From contig QQUY01000001.1 of assembly GCA_003385635.1 (NCBI GenBank), positions 992,001 through 1,056,000 on the forward strand: a stretch of 64,000 bases of DNA, written 5' to 3'. Of the stretch, positions 7,976 through 16,582 are shown piece by piece. Below the pieces are notes generated by a model. That model did not search any database. It was not told the origin of the DNA and saw only the letters and a list, made by a program, of their open reading frames with translations. The position numbers were made by a program, and so were the translations under genes. Within the stretch, counting starts at the first letter, position 1; every line of letters begins with the position of its first letter. Source of the stretch: Acidobacteriota bacterium. Lineage in GTDB: Bacteria > Acidobacteriota > Blastocatellia > Pyrinomonadales > Pyrinomonadaceae.

Positions 7976-9396
7976 TCGCTTCCCGCCGATGCGCCCTTCT
8001 CTCCTGCTATTTCACTAAAACTCAGAGACATCAGGGCGTCCGCAGAAAGTCCAACTGACGTGGCAGTTCGTGCTGTGTTCAAGGCACCGCTGGCGCAGCC
8101 GCGCCTCAGGAAGTTAAGTATTCCTTCGGCCGAAGCAGCGTCGTCGAATTCGTTCCCGGTCATCGTCGCTTTTGTCGCTCTTTCCACAAAGCCCCTCAGC
8201 CTTTTTATCTGTGAGTCTGCAGATTCGAGATAGAAGGAATAGACCGCAGCGTACCTTGCTAAGAGCTGTGCCGGATGCAGGTCCCAGCTCTGGTAGAAAC
8301 CGCTGTTCATCGAACGCGTGATGTTATTGAAGTGAAGGCGCCAGGCCTCGTGGACTGACCGTACATTTTCACGGACCTGCCAACCCTCGAGTCTCTCGCC
8401 CTTGTGAATCGGGACCGGCATTCTTGTCGTCACCGAATCCGAAAGCCAGACACCGGTTCCGGCAAACGCATTAAGGATATGGCTCCGTGCGAAAACGCAG
8501 GCCTCGTGATGAAGATGCTGGCGATCAGAGGCGATTCCAAGCAGGGAAGTGTAATCGTAGGCGCCGAACTGCGCTCCTCTTAAGCGTTTTCCTCCCGCTG
8601 CTGCGATCGCGTCGATGTTCTTTATTGCCAAAGGAGTTTCGATCAGGATCTCGGTCCGGATCGACCCCGTTTTTAGTCCAAGCGTTTGCTCGAGCTTCAA
8701 CAGCATCTCTGAAAGCAACTCAACTTCGCGGGAAGTTTCAACCTTAGGAAGAGCGACAACGAAACCTCTTGGGAGTATGCCCTCAGACTTCTCTACCAGG
8801 TTCCTAACGAACAACTCGAGAGTCCTGACTGCTCGCCTGGATGTTTCTGGCGCAAAGGACTTGATGCGGAAGCCAAACGCGGGGAGGCGAATCGCGAAGG
8901 GCTGTCCGTCGACGGTCCTCTTCACGACACCTGCAAGTGCCGTGGAAGCCTTGATCGCATCTCTATCTTCTTCTTCGTCCGGCCTGAACCCGTAACCGTC
9001 CTCAAAGTCGATCCTCATATCCTCAACGGGGTACTCGTTCAGCTTTTTCAGCGTCTTCTCAAAGACATCGCCGATAAACGCGGCGCCCTCGTAGCTGATC
9101 TCTGCCTGCTCAGGATCTTCATTCAAGAGGCGTTTTACTTCCTGAATCGCTCTTGGGTGATCTGGAAGGGAATCCGCACCTTTCAGCCACAGCGCCTTTG
9201 CAAATGTGATCAGGTCAGGCGCAAAAGATGAGAGCGACCTCACCGCAAGGCGTCCAAGTTTTTCAGGGGTATCTTCAGAAAAAAGGTCAGCGCCGCCGTA
9301 GAAAACGTGAACGGGCTGCGGTGAACTGCTGCGGTTTACAGCCAGTTTCCGATTCCCTTCTTCAGTAATTCGCTCCGCAAATTCCTCAAGAATCAT
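7972..9396 (-). CDS. HpcH/HpaI aldolase-citrate lyase (CitE-like) superfamily enzyme, DUF6986-like
   Basis: About 474 residues from ATG 9396; an upstream in-frame TTG at 9414 is possible. Typical superfamily segments are MRIDFEDGYGFRPDEEED (acidic metal-binding strand), RLPAFGFR, VALPKVETSRE, IRTEILIETPLAIKN and QFGAYDYTSLLG. It is longer than CitE (about 290) and matches my recollection of the DUF6986 family, sometimes labelled phosphoenolpyruvate kinase. A TIM-barrel lyase or aldolase using a 2-oxo or CoA substrate is the safe reading; the true substrate is unknown. It is alone on its strand, and no Shine-Dalgarno is visible. Confidence 0.7.
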   Translation of the reverse strand: MILEEFAERITEEGNRKLAVNRSSSPQPVHVFYGGADLFSEDTPEKLGRLAVRSLSSFAPDLITFAKALWLKGADSLPDHPRAIQEVKRLLNEDPEQAEISYEGAAFIGDVFEKTLKKLNEYPVEDMRIDFEDGYGFRPDEEEDRDAIKASTALAGVVKRTVDGQPFAIRLPAFGFRIKSFAPETSRRAVRTLELFVRNLVEKSEGILPRGFVVALPKVETSREVELLSEMLLKLEQTLGLKTGSIRTEILIETPLAIKNIDAIAAAGGKRLRGAQFGAYDYTSLLGIASDRQHLHHEACVFARSHILNAFAGTGVWLSDSVTTRMPVPIHKGERLEGWQVRENVRSVHEAWRLHFNNITRSMNSGFYQSWDLHPAQLLARYAAVYSFYLESADSQIKRLRGFVERATKATMTGNEFDDAASAEGILNFLRRGCASGALNTARTATSVGLSADALMSLSFSEIAGEKGASAGSD

Positions 9397-9806
9397 AGAA
9401 TTAGAATAGCGCAAATGCCCTACCTATTTCCCGAAGACGATCTCGATTGCTCCGATCTCACAGTTGTCGACCTTGTGCCATATGAAACTCCTCAAGGTGG
9501 CAGATGTTCAAAGAGTCCCGGCCGGGACGGGTTTATGCTAGCCCCGTAACAAGCCGAAGGCGCAGTGCGGGGTAAAGTGGCACCCAAAAACCGCCTAAGC
9601 CGCGTCAGCGGCTTAGTACGATCGAGTATTGGCCACGGAGCCATGCTACGTATGGGCCCACTTCGAGATCACAGGATTTGCCTCCTGGCTGAGACGCAAA
9701 CCGTTAATTAACGTCTTGCTACAGACATTTGGTGCCTACGGAGCCATGCAATCCAGAGCTCGAATATCCTACTAACAAGCGATCCCTACGGTGTCGCAAT
9801 CAGTTA
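9397..9806. repeat. 410-bp gene-free gap with hairpin repeats downstream of radA
   Basis: No coding sequence is credible here. It holds a perfect 14-bp palindrome (GTCCCGGCCGGGAC, 9515-9528), a GCCCCG...CGGGGT pair, a perfect 9-bp hairpin with a GTCA loop (9595-9603 with 9608-9616), and one copy of the dispersed CTACAGACATTTGG repeat (9719-9744). The hairpins could end radA transcription, but there is no T-run. Confidence 0.6.
9719..9744 (+). repeat. Dispersed hairpin repeat, copy 1
   Basis: Core CTACAGACATTTGGTGCC followed by TACGGAGC. It is nearly identical to the copies at 19710-19735 and 30912-30937 and, inverted, at 19593-19619. The 3' half can fold as a GGCTCC/GGAGCC-type hairpin. Confidence 0.7.
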
Positions 9807-11183
9807 TCAAAAAAGCTCGTCCATGGCTTCCTCCAGGTTCTTGACCCCGATAACGCGAGTGCCGAGAAGTTTCTCGAGGCCTTTCTTGTTCGAAGCCGGT
9901 ACGATGAGCCGTTTGAAACCAAGTGATTGGGCTTCTCTCGCGCGCGTCTGAGCCTGCAGCACTCCGCGGATCTCTCCGGTAAGGCCGATCTCGCCGAAAA
10001 CCGCGGTGTCAGGAGGGATCTGAAGATTCTTGAAACTTGAGGCGATCGCAGCGGCGATCCCGAGGTCTGCCGCGGGCTCGTTTATCTCGAGGCCTCCCGC
10101 AACATTGATGTAAATGTCGTCGGTTCCCAGCTGAAAACCAAGCCGCTTTTCGAGGACCGCGATCAATAGGGAAGTTCTGTTGTAGTCAAATCCCTGTGCC
10201 ATGCGCCTTCCGGATCCATAGCTCGTTCCCGAAACAAGTGCCTGCACTTCGACAAGCATTGGCCGGGTCCCTTCCATGCAGACAGTGACGACCGATCCGC
10301 TCGCTCCTTCCGGTCTTTCCTGAAGAAATACCTCTGAAGGATTTCCGACGGCAACAAGTCCCGTGTTCGTCATCTCGAAAACACCAATTTCGTTTGCGGC
10401 GCCAAACCGGTTCTTGGTCGCACGTATGATCCGATGGTTATGGTGGCGGTCGCCTTCAAAATACAGGACGGTATCGACGATGTGTTCCAAGGCCTTTGGA
10501 CCGGCTATCGAGCCTTCCTTCGTAACGTGGCCGATCAGGAAAACGGGTTTTCCGGTGCGTTTGGCGAGCAACATGAACTCACCAGCCGACTCGCGGACCT
10601 GCGAAATACTGCCTGGAGCGGAGTCCAGATCGGAACTGAAAACGGTCTGGATGGAATCGATGATCAGAAAATCGGGATCGACCTTTCCCGCCTCGGAAAG
10701 GATCGCCTGGAGATTCGTCTCCGGAAGAATCAGCAAGTTATCGGCGTTGAGGCCCAGACGTTCGCCGCGCATCTTGATCTGTCTTTCCGACTCCTCGCCG
10801 GAAACATATAAAACCCTTCCGCCGGTACCGGAAAAATGATCCGCGATCTGAACAATGATCGTGCTCTTGCCGATCCCCGGATCGCCGCCGATCAAAACCA
10901 GCGAACCGGCGACGACTCCTCCGCCGAGAACACGGTCGAACTCATCGATACCCGACGAACGCCGAGCGTCGTCCTGCGGTTCTATGTCGCTATAAGAGAC
11001 CGGCTTTGCGCTTGAATACTGAGGAAGATTTGAGCCCACTGCGGCAGCCTTTGCCCTCTGAGGCTGGAATGCCTCTTCAACAAGCGAGTTCCATTCGCCG
11101 CAATCGGGACATTTTCCAAGCCACTTTCTTTCCTGGTGGCCGCATTTCTGGCATGTGTAGACGGTTTTCGGTTTGGGGGACAC
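9807..11183 (-). CDS. radA: DNA repair protein RadA
   Basis: 458 residues from GTG 11183, close to the usual ~460. I chose this start because the frame upstream encodes only a repeat array. A C4 zinc finger (CQKCG...CPDCG, Cys11/14/25/28) is followed by a RecA-like ATPase with Walker A GGDPGIGKST, the RadA signature KNRFGAANEIG, and a C-terminal Lon-like domain (VNVAGGLEINEPAADLGIAA). RadA promotes branch migration in recombinational repair. All key motifs are intact. The gene stands alone. Confidence 0.95.
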   Translation of the reverse strand: MSPKPKTVYTCQKCGHQERKWLGKCPDCGEWNSLVEEAFQPQRAKAAAVGSNLPQYSSAKPVSYSDIEPQDDARRSSGIDEFDRVLGGGVVAGSLVLIGGDPGIGKSTIIVQIADHFSGTGGRVLYVSGEESERQIKMRGERLGLNADNLLILPETNLQAILSEAGKVDPDFLIIDSIQTVFSSDLDSAPGSISQVRESAGEFMLLAKRTGKPVFLIGHVTKEGSIAGPKALEHIVDTVLYFEGDRHHNHRIIRATKNRFGAANEIGVFEMTNTGLVAVGNPSEVFLQERPEGASGSVVTVCMEGTRPMLVEVQALVSGTSYGSGRRMAQGFDYNRTSLLIAVLEKRLGFQLGTDDIYINVAGGLEINEPAADLGIAAAIASSFKNLQIPPDTAVFGEIGLTGEIRGVLQAQTRAREAQSLGFKRLIVPASNKKGLEKLLGTRVIGVKNLEEAMDELF

Positions 11184-11484
11184 TAAGCAAGAATACAGGA
11201 GACAGAATACAGAATACAGGGAAGACGAAAAAACAGGATGGACATGATAGACAAGATCAGATCGTATTGTGATCTTCCACAACAATTACTCTCGAGGCCC
11301 GCTTTGAGCCAGCCATGCCATTGACAGTAACCAAGCGCCGGAAGTATTCGCATGTCGTGATTACTGACCACTAGAGAAAGTCAGTCCTTCCCCCACTCTG
11401 AAATCATTATCCTAATGATCGTGTCCACCCTGTTTGTTCCTGACTCTTCTGTATTCTGACTTCTGACTTCTGTATTCTTCCTTT
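11184..11484. repeat. Divergent gap flanked by two inverted GAATACAG-type word arrays
   Basis: 301 bases between the radA and SDR starts. One array (11189-11224) consists of units such as GAATACAG, GAGACA and GAATACA. The other (11440-11480) has the same vocabulary on the opposite strand (CTGTATT, CTGACTT, CTGACTT, CTGTATT). The middle shows no gene and no clear promoter. Confidence 0.6.
11440..11480 (-). repeat. GAATACAG word array just before the SDR start
   Basis: On the minus strand: GAATACA, GAAGTCA, GAAGTCA, GAATACA, GAAGAGTCAG. It ends 4 bases before ATG 11485, where a Shine-Dalgarno would be. Confidence 0.7.
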
Positions 11485-12213
11485 ATGCCCACCCCTGGCC
11501 AGCATGCGTTCTCCGAGAAAGTTGCACTAGTGACCAACGCGACGTCTCCGATCGGACGAGCGGTCTCGATGCAGCTCGGACTTTACGGTGCCTTCGTGAT
11601 CGCCTGCCACGGCGAAACCAGCGATTCTGAATCGGACGCGGTTGATGAGCTCAAGTCTCTTGGGACGCTCGCCCATTCGATCAGTGCGGATGTTTCGACC
11701 CCGGAAGGTGTTGACGCAGTGGTCGAAAAGATCGGCGATATCTATGGAAGGCTGGATTTGCTGGTCAATTGCCCCTTTGCTTCAGATGAGCCTGGATTCG
11801 AATCCTCAGACATCGTGCATTTCAGAGATACTTTCTCTTCAGTCGTTAAGCCTTCGTTTCTTCTCGTAAAGCAGGCGCAAACGCTTTTTGAGGACAGGCC
11901 TAAGGTAAGAATCGTAAACGTGCTGGTATCAAAAGAGCCACGATCAGACGGCGCCGGTATGTTGAACGCCGCGGCAAACTCGGCTGTCGAGAGCCTTACA
12001 TCGTCGATGGCATCTTTTCTAACCTCGAAGTTCCGCGTAAATGCGGTCTCGGTGTCGGAAAACGGCTCGAAAGCAGAGGTTCGTCAGGACCTGGACCCCG
12101 AATTGTTCAGGCCGACGTCCGGGGTCGATGCCGATGATGTCGCGAGAGCGGTAATCTACTTGCTTTCTTCTGAAGCGAAAGGAGTAAATGGGCAGGTACT
12201 AAGAATCGGATAA
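11485..12213 (+). CDS. SDR-fold protein lacking the catalytic Tyr-Lys pair
   Basis: 242 residues with the short-chain dehydrogenase Rossmann order: VALVTNATSPIGRAVS (cofactor loop), ADVSTPEGVDAVV, LDLLVNCPFA in place of NNAG, and a C-terminal SSEAKGVNGQVLRIG. The loop is degenerate (TNATSPIG for TGxxxGIG), and the active-site YxxxK is replaced by MLNAAANSAVES, with neither Tyr nor Lys in place. It is therefore probably not a dehydrogenase. It may bind nucleotide or act as a partner subunit. A 64-base gap separates it from yacL. Confidence 0.8.
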   Translation: MPTPGQHAFSEKVALVTNATSPIGRAVSMQLGLYGAFVIACHGETSDSESDAVDELKSLGTLAHSISADVSTPEGVDAVVEKIGDIYGRLDLLVNCPFASDEPGFESSDIVHFRDTFSSVVKPSFLLVKQAQTLFEDRPKVRIVNVLVSKEPRSDGAGMLNAAANSAVESLTSSMASFLTSKFRVNAVSVSENGSKAEVRQDLDPELFRPTSGVDADDVARAVIYLLSSEAKGVNGQVLRIG

Positions 12214-12277
12214 CATACGTTTAATCGTATGCCGCGGTTCAGCGGGTCATTAGTTTCGTGTTAATATCTTTGACATA

Positions 12278-13417
12278 ATGCAGCGCGATCTCCTTTTAAT
12301 ACGGGTAGTCTTCATAATACTTCTTGCCGCGATCGCTGCGGTTATTAATCCACTTTCAAATGTTGGGTTTCTCGCAGATGCGGGCCTTGATCCGGTCGGA
12401 TTGAGGGTCGCTTCCGCCGTCTTTGGCGCTTTGATCGGGGGATTGATCGTCTTTTTTGAGACACGCGCCCGCGAAGCGTCCTTGAAAACCCTGATCGGAG
12501 GGTCTGTCGGACTTGCGATCGGCGTGATCGGGGCGTTCCTGGTCGGAATGCTTATCAGCTCGCAGGAAACCGCGACGGTCCCCGGTGAGGTCAAGACCTT
12601 TCTGACGATCTCTCTGGCGTTCCTTCTGGGTTACATCGGCTTGATGGTCGGTGCCGCGAAAGGCGAGTTCATTGAGCTCTCTGCTCTCGGCGGCGTGTTT
12701 GGCGAGGCTGAAGAATATCGAGATTACAAGATCCTTGACACAAGCGTGATCATCGACGGCAGGATCGCCGATGTCGCAGAAACCGGATTTTTGACCGGCA
12801 CGATCGTCATTCCCCAGTTCATTCTTGCCGAGCTTCAGCAGGTCGCTGATTCGCCCGATTCATCGAAGCGCCAGAGAGGCCGCCGCGGGCTCGACATGCT
12901 TCAGAAGCTCAGAAACAACAACGCGCTAGACATTCAGATCGTTGAGAACGACTACCCTAAGGTAAAGGAAGTCGATCTGAAGCTGATCGAACTGGGTCAG
13001 GAACTTGGCGGTGTGGTTGTTACCAATGATTTCAATCTCAACAAAGTTTCGGAGCTTCGAGGCGTTTCCGTCCTTAACATCAACGAACTAGCGAATGCCC
13101 TCAAGCCAGTCGTGCTTCCGGGCGAAGCGATGCGCGTGTTCATCCTTAAAGAAGGAAAGGAATACAATCAGGGCGTTGCGTACCTTGATGACGGCACTAT
13201 GGTCGTCGTGGACAATGCCCGAAAGCTTATCGGAAAGACTGCCGATATCGCCGTGACCTCGGTTCTTCAGACGACCGCCGGCAAAATGATCTTCGGCCGT
13301 CTCTGGGACGAGAATCAGGAACTTCCTGACGCAGATAACATCCACGACACGCGTTCCGAGAATATGAGAAAGCAGGCAGGAAACGTCCGGACCGAAACTG
13401 TCGCCGAAAAGAGCTAG
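12278..13417 (+). CDS. yacL: YacL-family membrane PIN/TRAM-domain protein
   Basis: 379 residues. Four transmembrane helices (about 5-25, 38-60, 75-95, 105-125) are followed by a PIN nuclease domain starting LDTSVIIDGRIADV with a second acidic site VVVTNDFNLNKV, then a C-terminal TRAM domain (LPGEAMRVFILKEGKEYNQG). It is similar in layout to Bacillus YacL. PIN domains are usually RNases; the TRAM domain binds RNA. Order yacL-ispD-ispF is the same as in Firmicutes, with a 27-base gap to ispD. No Shine-Dalgarno is obvious before ATG. Confidence 0.9.
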   Translation: MQRDLLLIRVVFIILLAAIAAVINPLSNVGFLADAGLDPVGLRVASAVFGALIGGLIVFFETRAREASLKTLIGGSVGLAIGVIGAFLVGMLISSQETATVPGEVKTFLTISLAFLLGYIGLMVGAAKGEFIELSALGGVFGEAEEYRDYKILDTSVIIDGRIADVAETGFLTGTIVIPQFILAELQQVADSPDSSKRQRGRRGLDMLQKLRNNNALDIQIVENDYPKVKEVDLKLIELGQELGGVVVTNDFNLNKVSELRGVSVLNINELANALKPVVLPGEAMRVFILKEGKEYNQGVAYLDDGTMVVVDNARKLIGKTADIAVTSVLQTTAGKMIFGRLWDENQELPDADNIHDTRSENMRKQAGNVRTETVAEKS

Positions 13418-13444
13418 TCGCCATACTTTTCAACATCCCTCAAG

Positions 13445-14149
13445 ATGAACTCAGCGATCATCGTTGCCGCCGGACAAGGAAGTAGATTCGGCGGTGGGCG
13501 CCCAAAGCAATTCGCTGAGATCCTCGGTAAACCCTTACTTATTCACACTGTCGAGCGGTTTGAAAAGAGCCGCGTGATCGACGAGATAGTTCTCGTGCTT
13601 GCTTCTGGAGAAATGCGCGAATTCTCGGATGAGCTTGAAGAGTACGACATCGAAAAGGTATCCGCCGTAGTCGCAGGAGGTGATTCCAGGACCGAGTCGG
13701 TCATGAACGGGCTATCGGCGGTAAGAGGGGAAGAATCGTCTCTGGTCGCGATCCACGATGGCGCTCGTCCGGTGCTTTCCCAATTCGATCTCGAGAATGT
13801 ATTAAACGCGGCAGCCATCAATGGTGCGGCTTGCTTAGTGGCAGCTATCACGGATACCGTCAAGCAGGTCGCGGACAACAAGATATCGGGAACGCTCGAT
13901 CGTTCAGACCTACGAAGAGCGCTAACTCCGCAATGTTTCAGATACGAGGTCATTCAGGATGCGTTCCGGGCGCTCGGACCGAACGCTGATTTGACGGATG
14001 ACTCAAGCATCGCAGAGGCAGCGGGTTTCGATGTTGTCGCCATCGAAGGCGATCCTTCGAATATAAAGATCACTTACGAACAGGACCTTGCCGTTGCGGA
14101 GGTCTATCTGAAACAGCTCTTTCTGAGAGAGGCAAACGACGAGCGATGA
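13445..14149 (+). CDS. ispD: 2-C-methyl-D-erythritol 4-phosphate cytidylyltransferase
   Basis: 234 residues, normal length. The nucleotide-binding start is IIVAAGQGSRFGGGRPKQF (GxGxR and the PKQ lysine), followed by VIDEIVLVL, AIHDGARP and SNIKITYEQDLAVAE near the C-terminus. It attaches CMP to methylerythritol phosphate in the MEP isoprenoid pathway. The stop overlaps the ispF start by 4 bases (ATGA), so translation is probably coupled. Confidence 0.96.
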   Translation: MNSAIIVAAGQGSRFGGGRPKQFAEILGKPLLIHTVERFEKSRVIDEIVLVLASGEMREFSDELEEYDIEKVSAVVAGGDSRTESVMNGLSAVRGEESSLVAIHDGARPVLSQFDLENVLNAAAINGAACLVAAITDTVKQVADNKISGTLDRSDLRRALTPQCFRYEVIQDAFRALGPNADLTDDSSIAEAAGFDVVAIEGDPSNIKITYEQDLAVAEVYLKQLFLREANDER

Positions 14150-14625
14150 GGATCGGATTCGGAAACGACTTACACCGTCTCGAAGATGGCGAGAAGCTGA
14201 TACTAGGCGGGATCGAGATCTCTTTCAAAACGGGAAGTGTCGGGCATTCCGATGGCGACGCACTTCTTCACGCGGTAACGGATGCGGTGCTCGGAGCGCT
14301 CGCGCTTGGCGATATCGGCACGCATTTTCCAGATCACGACGACAGGTGGAAGGACTCGGACAGCAGCATTTTTCTCGCTGAAGCCGCGCGGCTAGCAAGG
14401 GAAATGGGATTTGAGATCGTGAACGTTGATTCGACAATATCGATCGAGCGTCCAAAGCTGAGGCCTTACATCGACGAGATGCGTGCGAACGTCGCTGACG
14501 CGCTTGGCGTGGAGATCGAATCCGTGAACGTAAAGGCGAAGACTGGCGAAGGGCTGGGAGAAATAGGAAACGGCCTCGCTGTAAAGGCAGAGGCCGTCGT
14601 GCTTTTAGATTCGAAATCTGATTGA
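14146..14625 (+). CDS. ispF: 2-C-methyl-D-erythritol 2,4-cyclodiphosphate synthase
   Basis: 159 residues. Metal-binding motif IGFGNDLHRL (Asp8, His10) and the signature GHSDGDALLHAVTDAVLGAL with LGDIGTHFPD are intact, as is VNVKAKTGEGLGEIG. It cyclises CDP-methylerythritol 2-phosphate in the MEP pathway. Overlap with ispD forms a two-gene coupled unit. It meets a convergent gene 2 bases downstream, with no terminator between. Confidence 0.97.
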   Translation: MRIGFGNDLHRLEDGEKLILGGIEISFKTGSVGHSDGDALLHAVTDAVLGALALGDIGTHFPDHDDRWKDSDSSIFLAEAARLAREMGFEIVNVDSTISIERPKLRPYIDEMRANVADALGVEIESVNVKAKTGEGLGEIGNGLAVKAEAVVLLDSKSD

Positions 14626-14627
14626 AG

Positions 14628-15125
14628 TTACTTCAAGCCGCGTGTGTCGGCGCCGTGATGTTTGGCGATCCTCAAGACCTGATCCCAAGTCTCGTTTATC
14701 TCTCGCCCGCTTGCCCTGTAAGTCACCTTAAACTCGTTTCCGCAACACTCGGAGGTCGCGCGAAAAACTTTCGCCTCACTGCCTAGTAGTCGATCATGAT
14801 TCCTCCAAGCCTGCAGATGACGCCTCCAGGCATATTGAAGGTCGTCGGGCAAGACAGAATCATCCAGGTTCTCTGCGTCCGATACGTAATCACTTACAGA
14901 CAGGGAGTACTTGTCGATCGGGATCTCGTATGAATAGATACTTCTGATCTTTCTATCTCTTAACTCCCCGTTGTTGACGTCTTGTCTCAGAAAGTTCGTG
15001 ATCTCAACGCTGACTTCCGAATCGCCGGTACCGATCCCCGTAAAACCGAAAAGCAGCCCGACCAAAGAAACCGAAAGACCGAAGGTCAGAACAAAAGCGG
15101 CAATACCAGATATTCCTTTCAGCAT
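14628..15125 (-). CDS. Hypothetical exported or membrane-anchored protein
   Basis: About 165 residues from ATG 15125 (TTG 15134 is in frame upstream). A hydrophobic N-terminal segment (ISGIAAFVLTFGLSVSLVGL) is a signal anchor or uncleaved signal. The rest is soluble, with LPDDLQYAWRRHLQAWRNHD and a CC pair in ATSECCGNEFK. I do not recognise the family. It has no operon partner. The region between it and deoA carries deoA's promoter. Confidence 0.65.
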   Translation of the reverse strand: MLKGISGIAAFVLTFGLSVSLVGLLFGFTGIGTGDSEVSVEITNFLRQDVNNGELRDRKIRSIYSYEIPIDKYSLSVSDYVSDAENLDDSVLPDDLQYAWRRHLQAWRNHDRLLGSEAKVFRATSECCGNEFKVTYRASGREINETWDQVLRIAKHHGADTRGLK

Positions 15126-15194
15126 AATAATCAATTATGCACGACCGTTTCGGAAAAGAAAAGAATTTCGCGAAAAATCTATGTCCTCTTCCCT

Positions 15195-15223
15195 TTGGCA
15201 AACTTAAATCCAATAGATTAAAT
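15195..15223 (+). promoter_or_regulatory. Putative sigma70 promoter giving a leaderless deoA mRNA
   Basis: TTGGCA (15195-15200), 17-bp spacer, TTAAAT (15218-15223). The GTG start codon begins 8 bases after the -10 box, about where transcription should start, and there is no Shine-Dalgarno. Confidence 0.5.
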
Positions 15224-15230
15224 TACTTGC

Positions 15231-16547
15231 GTGCGACCTCAGGAGATCATCGCGAAGAAGCGTGACGGCGGACGCCTGAACGACGCCGAGATCCGGGCCT
15301 TTGTTGAAGGCGTGACGGACGGTTCTTGGGCGGATTATCAGATCACCGCGCTCATAATGGCGATGTTCCTGAATGAGCTCGACTTCGACGAACAGTCGCT
15401 GATCACGCACGCGATGCTGCATTCCGGCGAGATCCTGGACTTCTCAGATCTGGGTGTTCCTGTTGCAGACAAGCACTCGACCGGAGGCGTCGGTGACAAG
15501 ACATCGCTTCTCATCGCTCCGATCGCCGCTGCCTGCGGACTCGCTGTGCCGATGATCTCGGGCCGCGGACTTGGGCATACAGGCGGAACCTTGGACAAAC
15601 TGGAATCGATTCCCGGCTATTCGGTGAATCTTCCGGTGGAGGATTTCAAACGCATCGTTAAAGAGTGCGGGTACGCGATGAGCGGACAGACTGCGGATAT
15701 CGCGCCTGCCGACAAAAAGATTTACGGGCTTCGCGATGCCACTGCGACAGTTCCGACAATTCCGCTGATCGTCGCTTCAATAATGTCCAAGAAGCTTGCG
15801 GAAGGGCTGGATGTTCTGGTCCTTGATGTGAAGACCGGAAACGGCGCTTTTATGCGAGACCTGGAGCAGGCTCAGCAGCTGGCCCGAGAGATGGTGCGGA
15901 CAGGAGACTCATTCGGAGTTAAGACGCGAGCGTTGATCACCGACATGAATCGGCCTTTAGGCAGGTACGTAGGGAACGCCGTCGAAGTCTATGAGTGTCT
16001 GAAGATCTTGCGTGGAGAGGCAGATAACCTGATGCTGCCGACAAGGAACCTTGCGTCGGAACTCGCTTCGCATCTGCTTTTGCTTGCGGGAATTGACGAG
16101 TCGAAGGAAGCGGCATACCAACGAGTTTTGACAGCCGTCGAAAACGGAAGCGCTCTCGAGAGATTCAGAACAAATGTTGAAACTCAGGGCGGCGATCCTT
16201 CGATCTGCGATGACCCGGACAGACTTCTCACACGCGGTCTCATTGAAAAAAGCATAGTTGCGAGTGCGGACGGTTACATTTCGCGGATCGACACGCTCAC
16301 CGTAGGAAAAGTAACAAACGAGATAGGAGGCGGGAGGACAAAAGCCGAGGACGAGATCGACAGCGCGGTTGGGTTCCGCTGCGAAAAGACTATCGGAGAT
16401 GAAGTTACTGCAGGTGAAACGATCGCCGTCGTTTCCTGCAGGGATGTAGGGGCTGCCGAAAAAGCTGTCGAAAAGCTCACCGCAGCGTATACAATAAAAC
16501 CTGAACCACCTGAAAAGTCCGAACTTGTGATCGAAGTGGTCCGATAG
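15231..16547 (+). CDS. deoA: Pyrimidine-nucleoside (thymidine) phosphorylase
   Basis: 438 residues starting at GTG. Family signatures: KHSTGGVGDKTSL (phosphate site), SGRGLGHTGGTLDKLESIPG, and DVKTGNGAFM. It splits thymidine, uridine or deoxyuridine with phosphate, giving the base and (deoxy)ribose 1-phosphate. The next gene is a BMP-type nucleoside-binding lipoprotein 35 bases on, so uptake and breakdown of nucleosides are probably one operon. Whether it prefers thymidine only or several pyrimidines cannot be told. Confidence 0.93.
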   Translation: MRPQEIIAKKRDGGRLNDAEIRAFVEGVTDGSWADYQITALIMAMFLNELDFDEQSLITHAMLHSGEILDFSDLGVPVADKHSTGGVGDKTSLLIAPIAAACGLAVPMISGRGLGHTGGTLDKLESIPGYSVNLPVEDFKRIVKECGYAMSGQTADIAPADKKIYGLRDATATVPTIPLIVASIMSKKLAEGLDVLVLDVKTGNGAFMRDLEQAQQLAREMVRTGDSFGVKTRALITDMNRPLGRYVGNAVEVYECLKILRGEADNLMLPTRNLASELASHLLLLAGIDESKEAAYQRVLTAVENGSALERFRTNVETQGGDPSICDDPDRLLTRGLIEKSIVASADGYISRIDTLTVGKVTNEIGGGRTKAEDEIDSAVGFRCEKTIGDEVTAGETIAVVSCRDVGAAEKAVEKLTAAYTIKPEPPEKSELVIEVVR

Positions 16548-16582
16548 ACGAACCGCAGGCGTACCACACGCAACGAATTCAT

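Noticed and set aside
7972..9396. Malate synthase or citrate lyase as the specific name of this gene
   Set aside because: Superfamily motifs are present, but length and sequence do not fit either enzyme.
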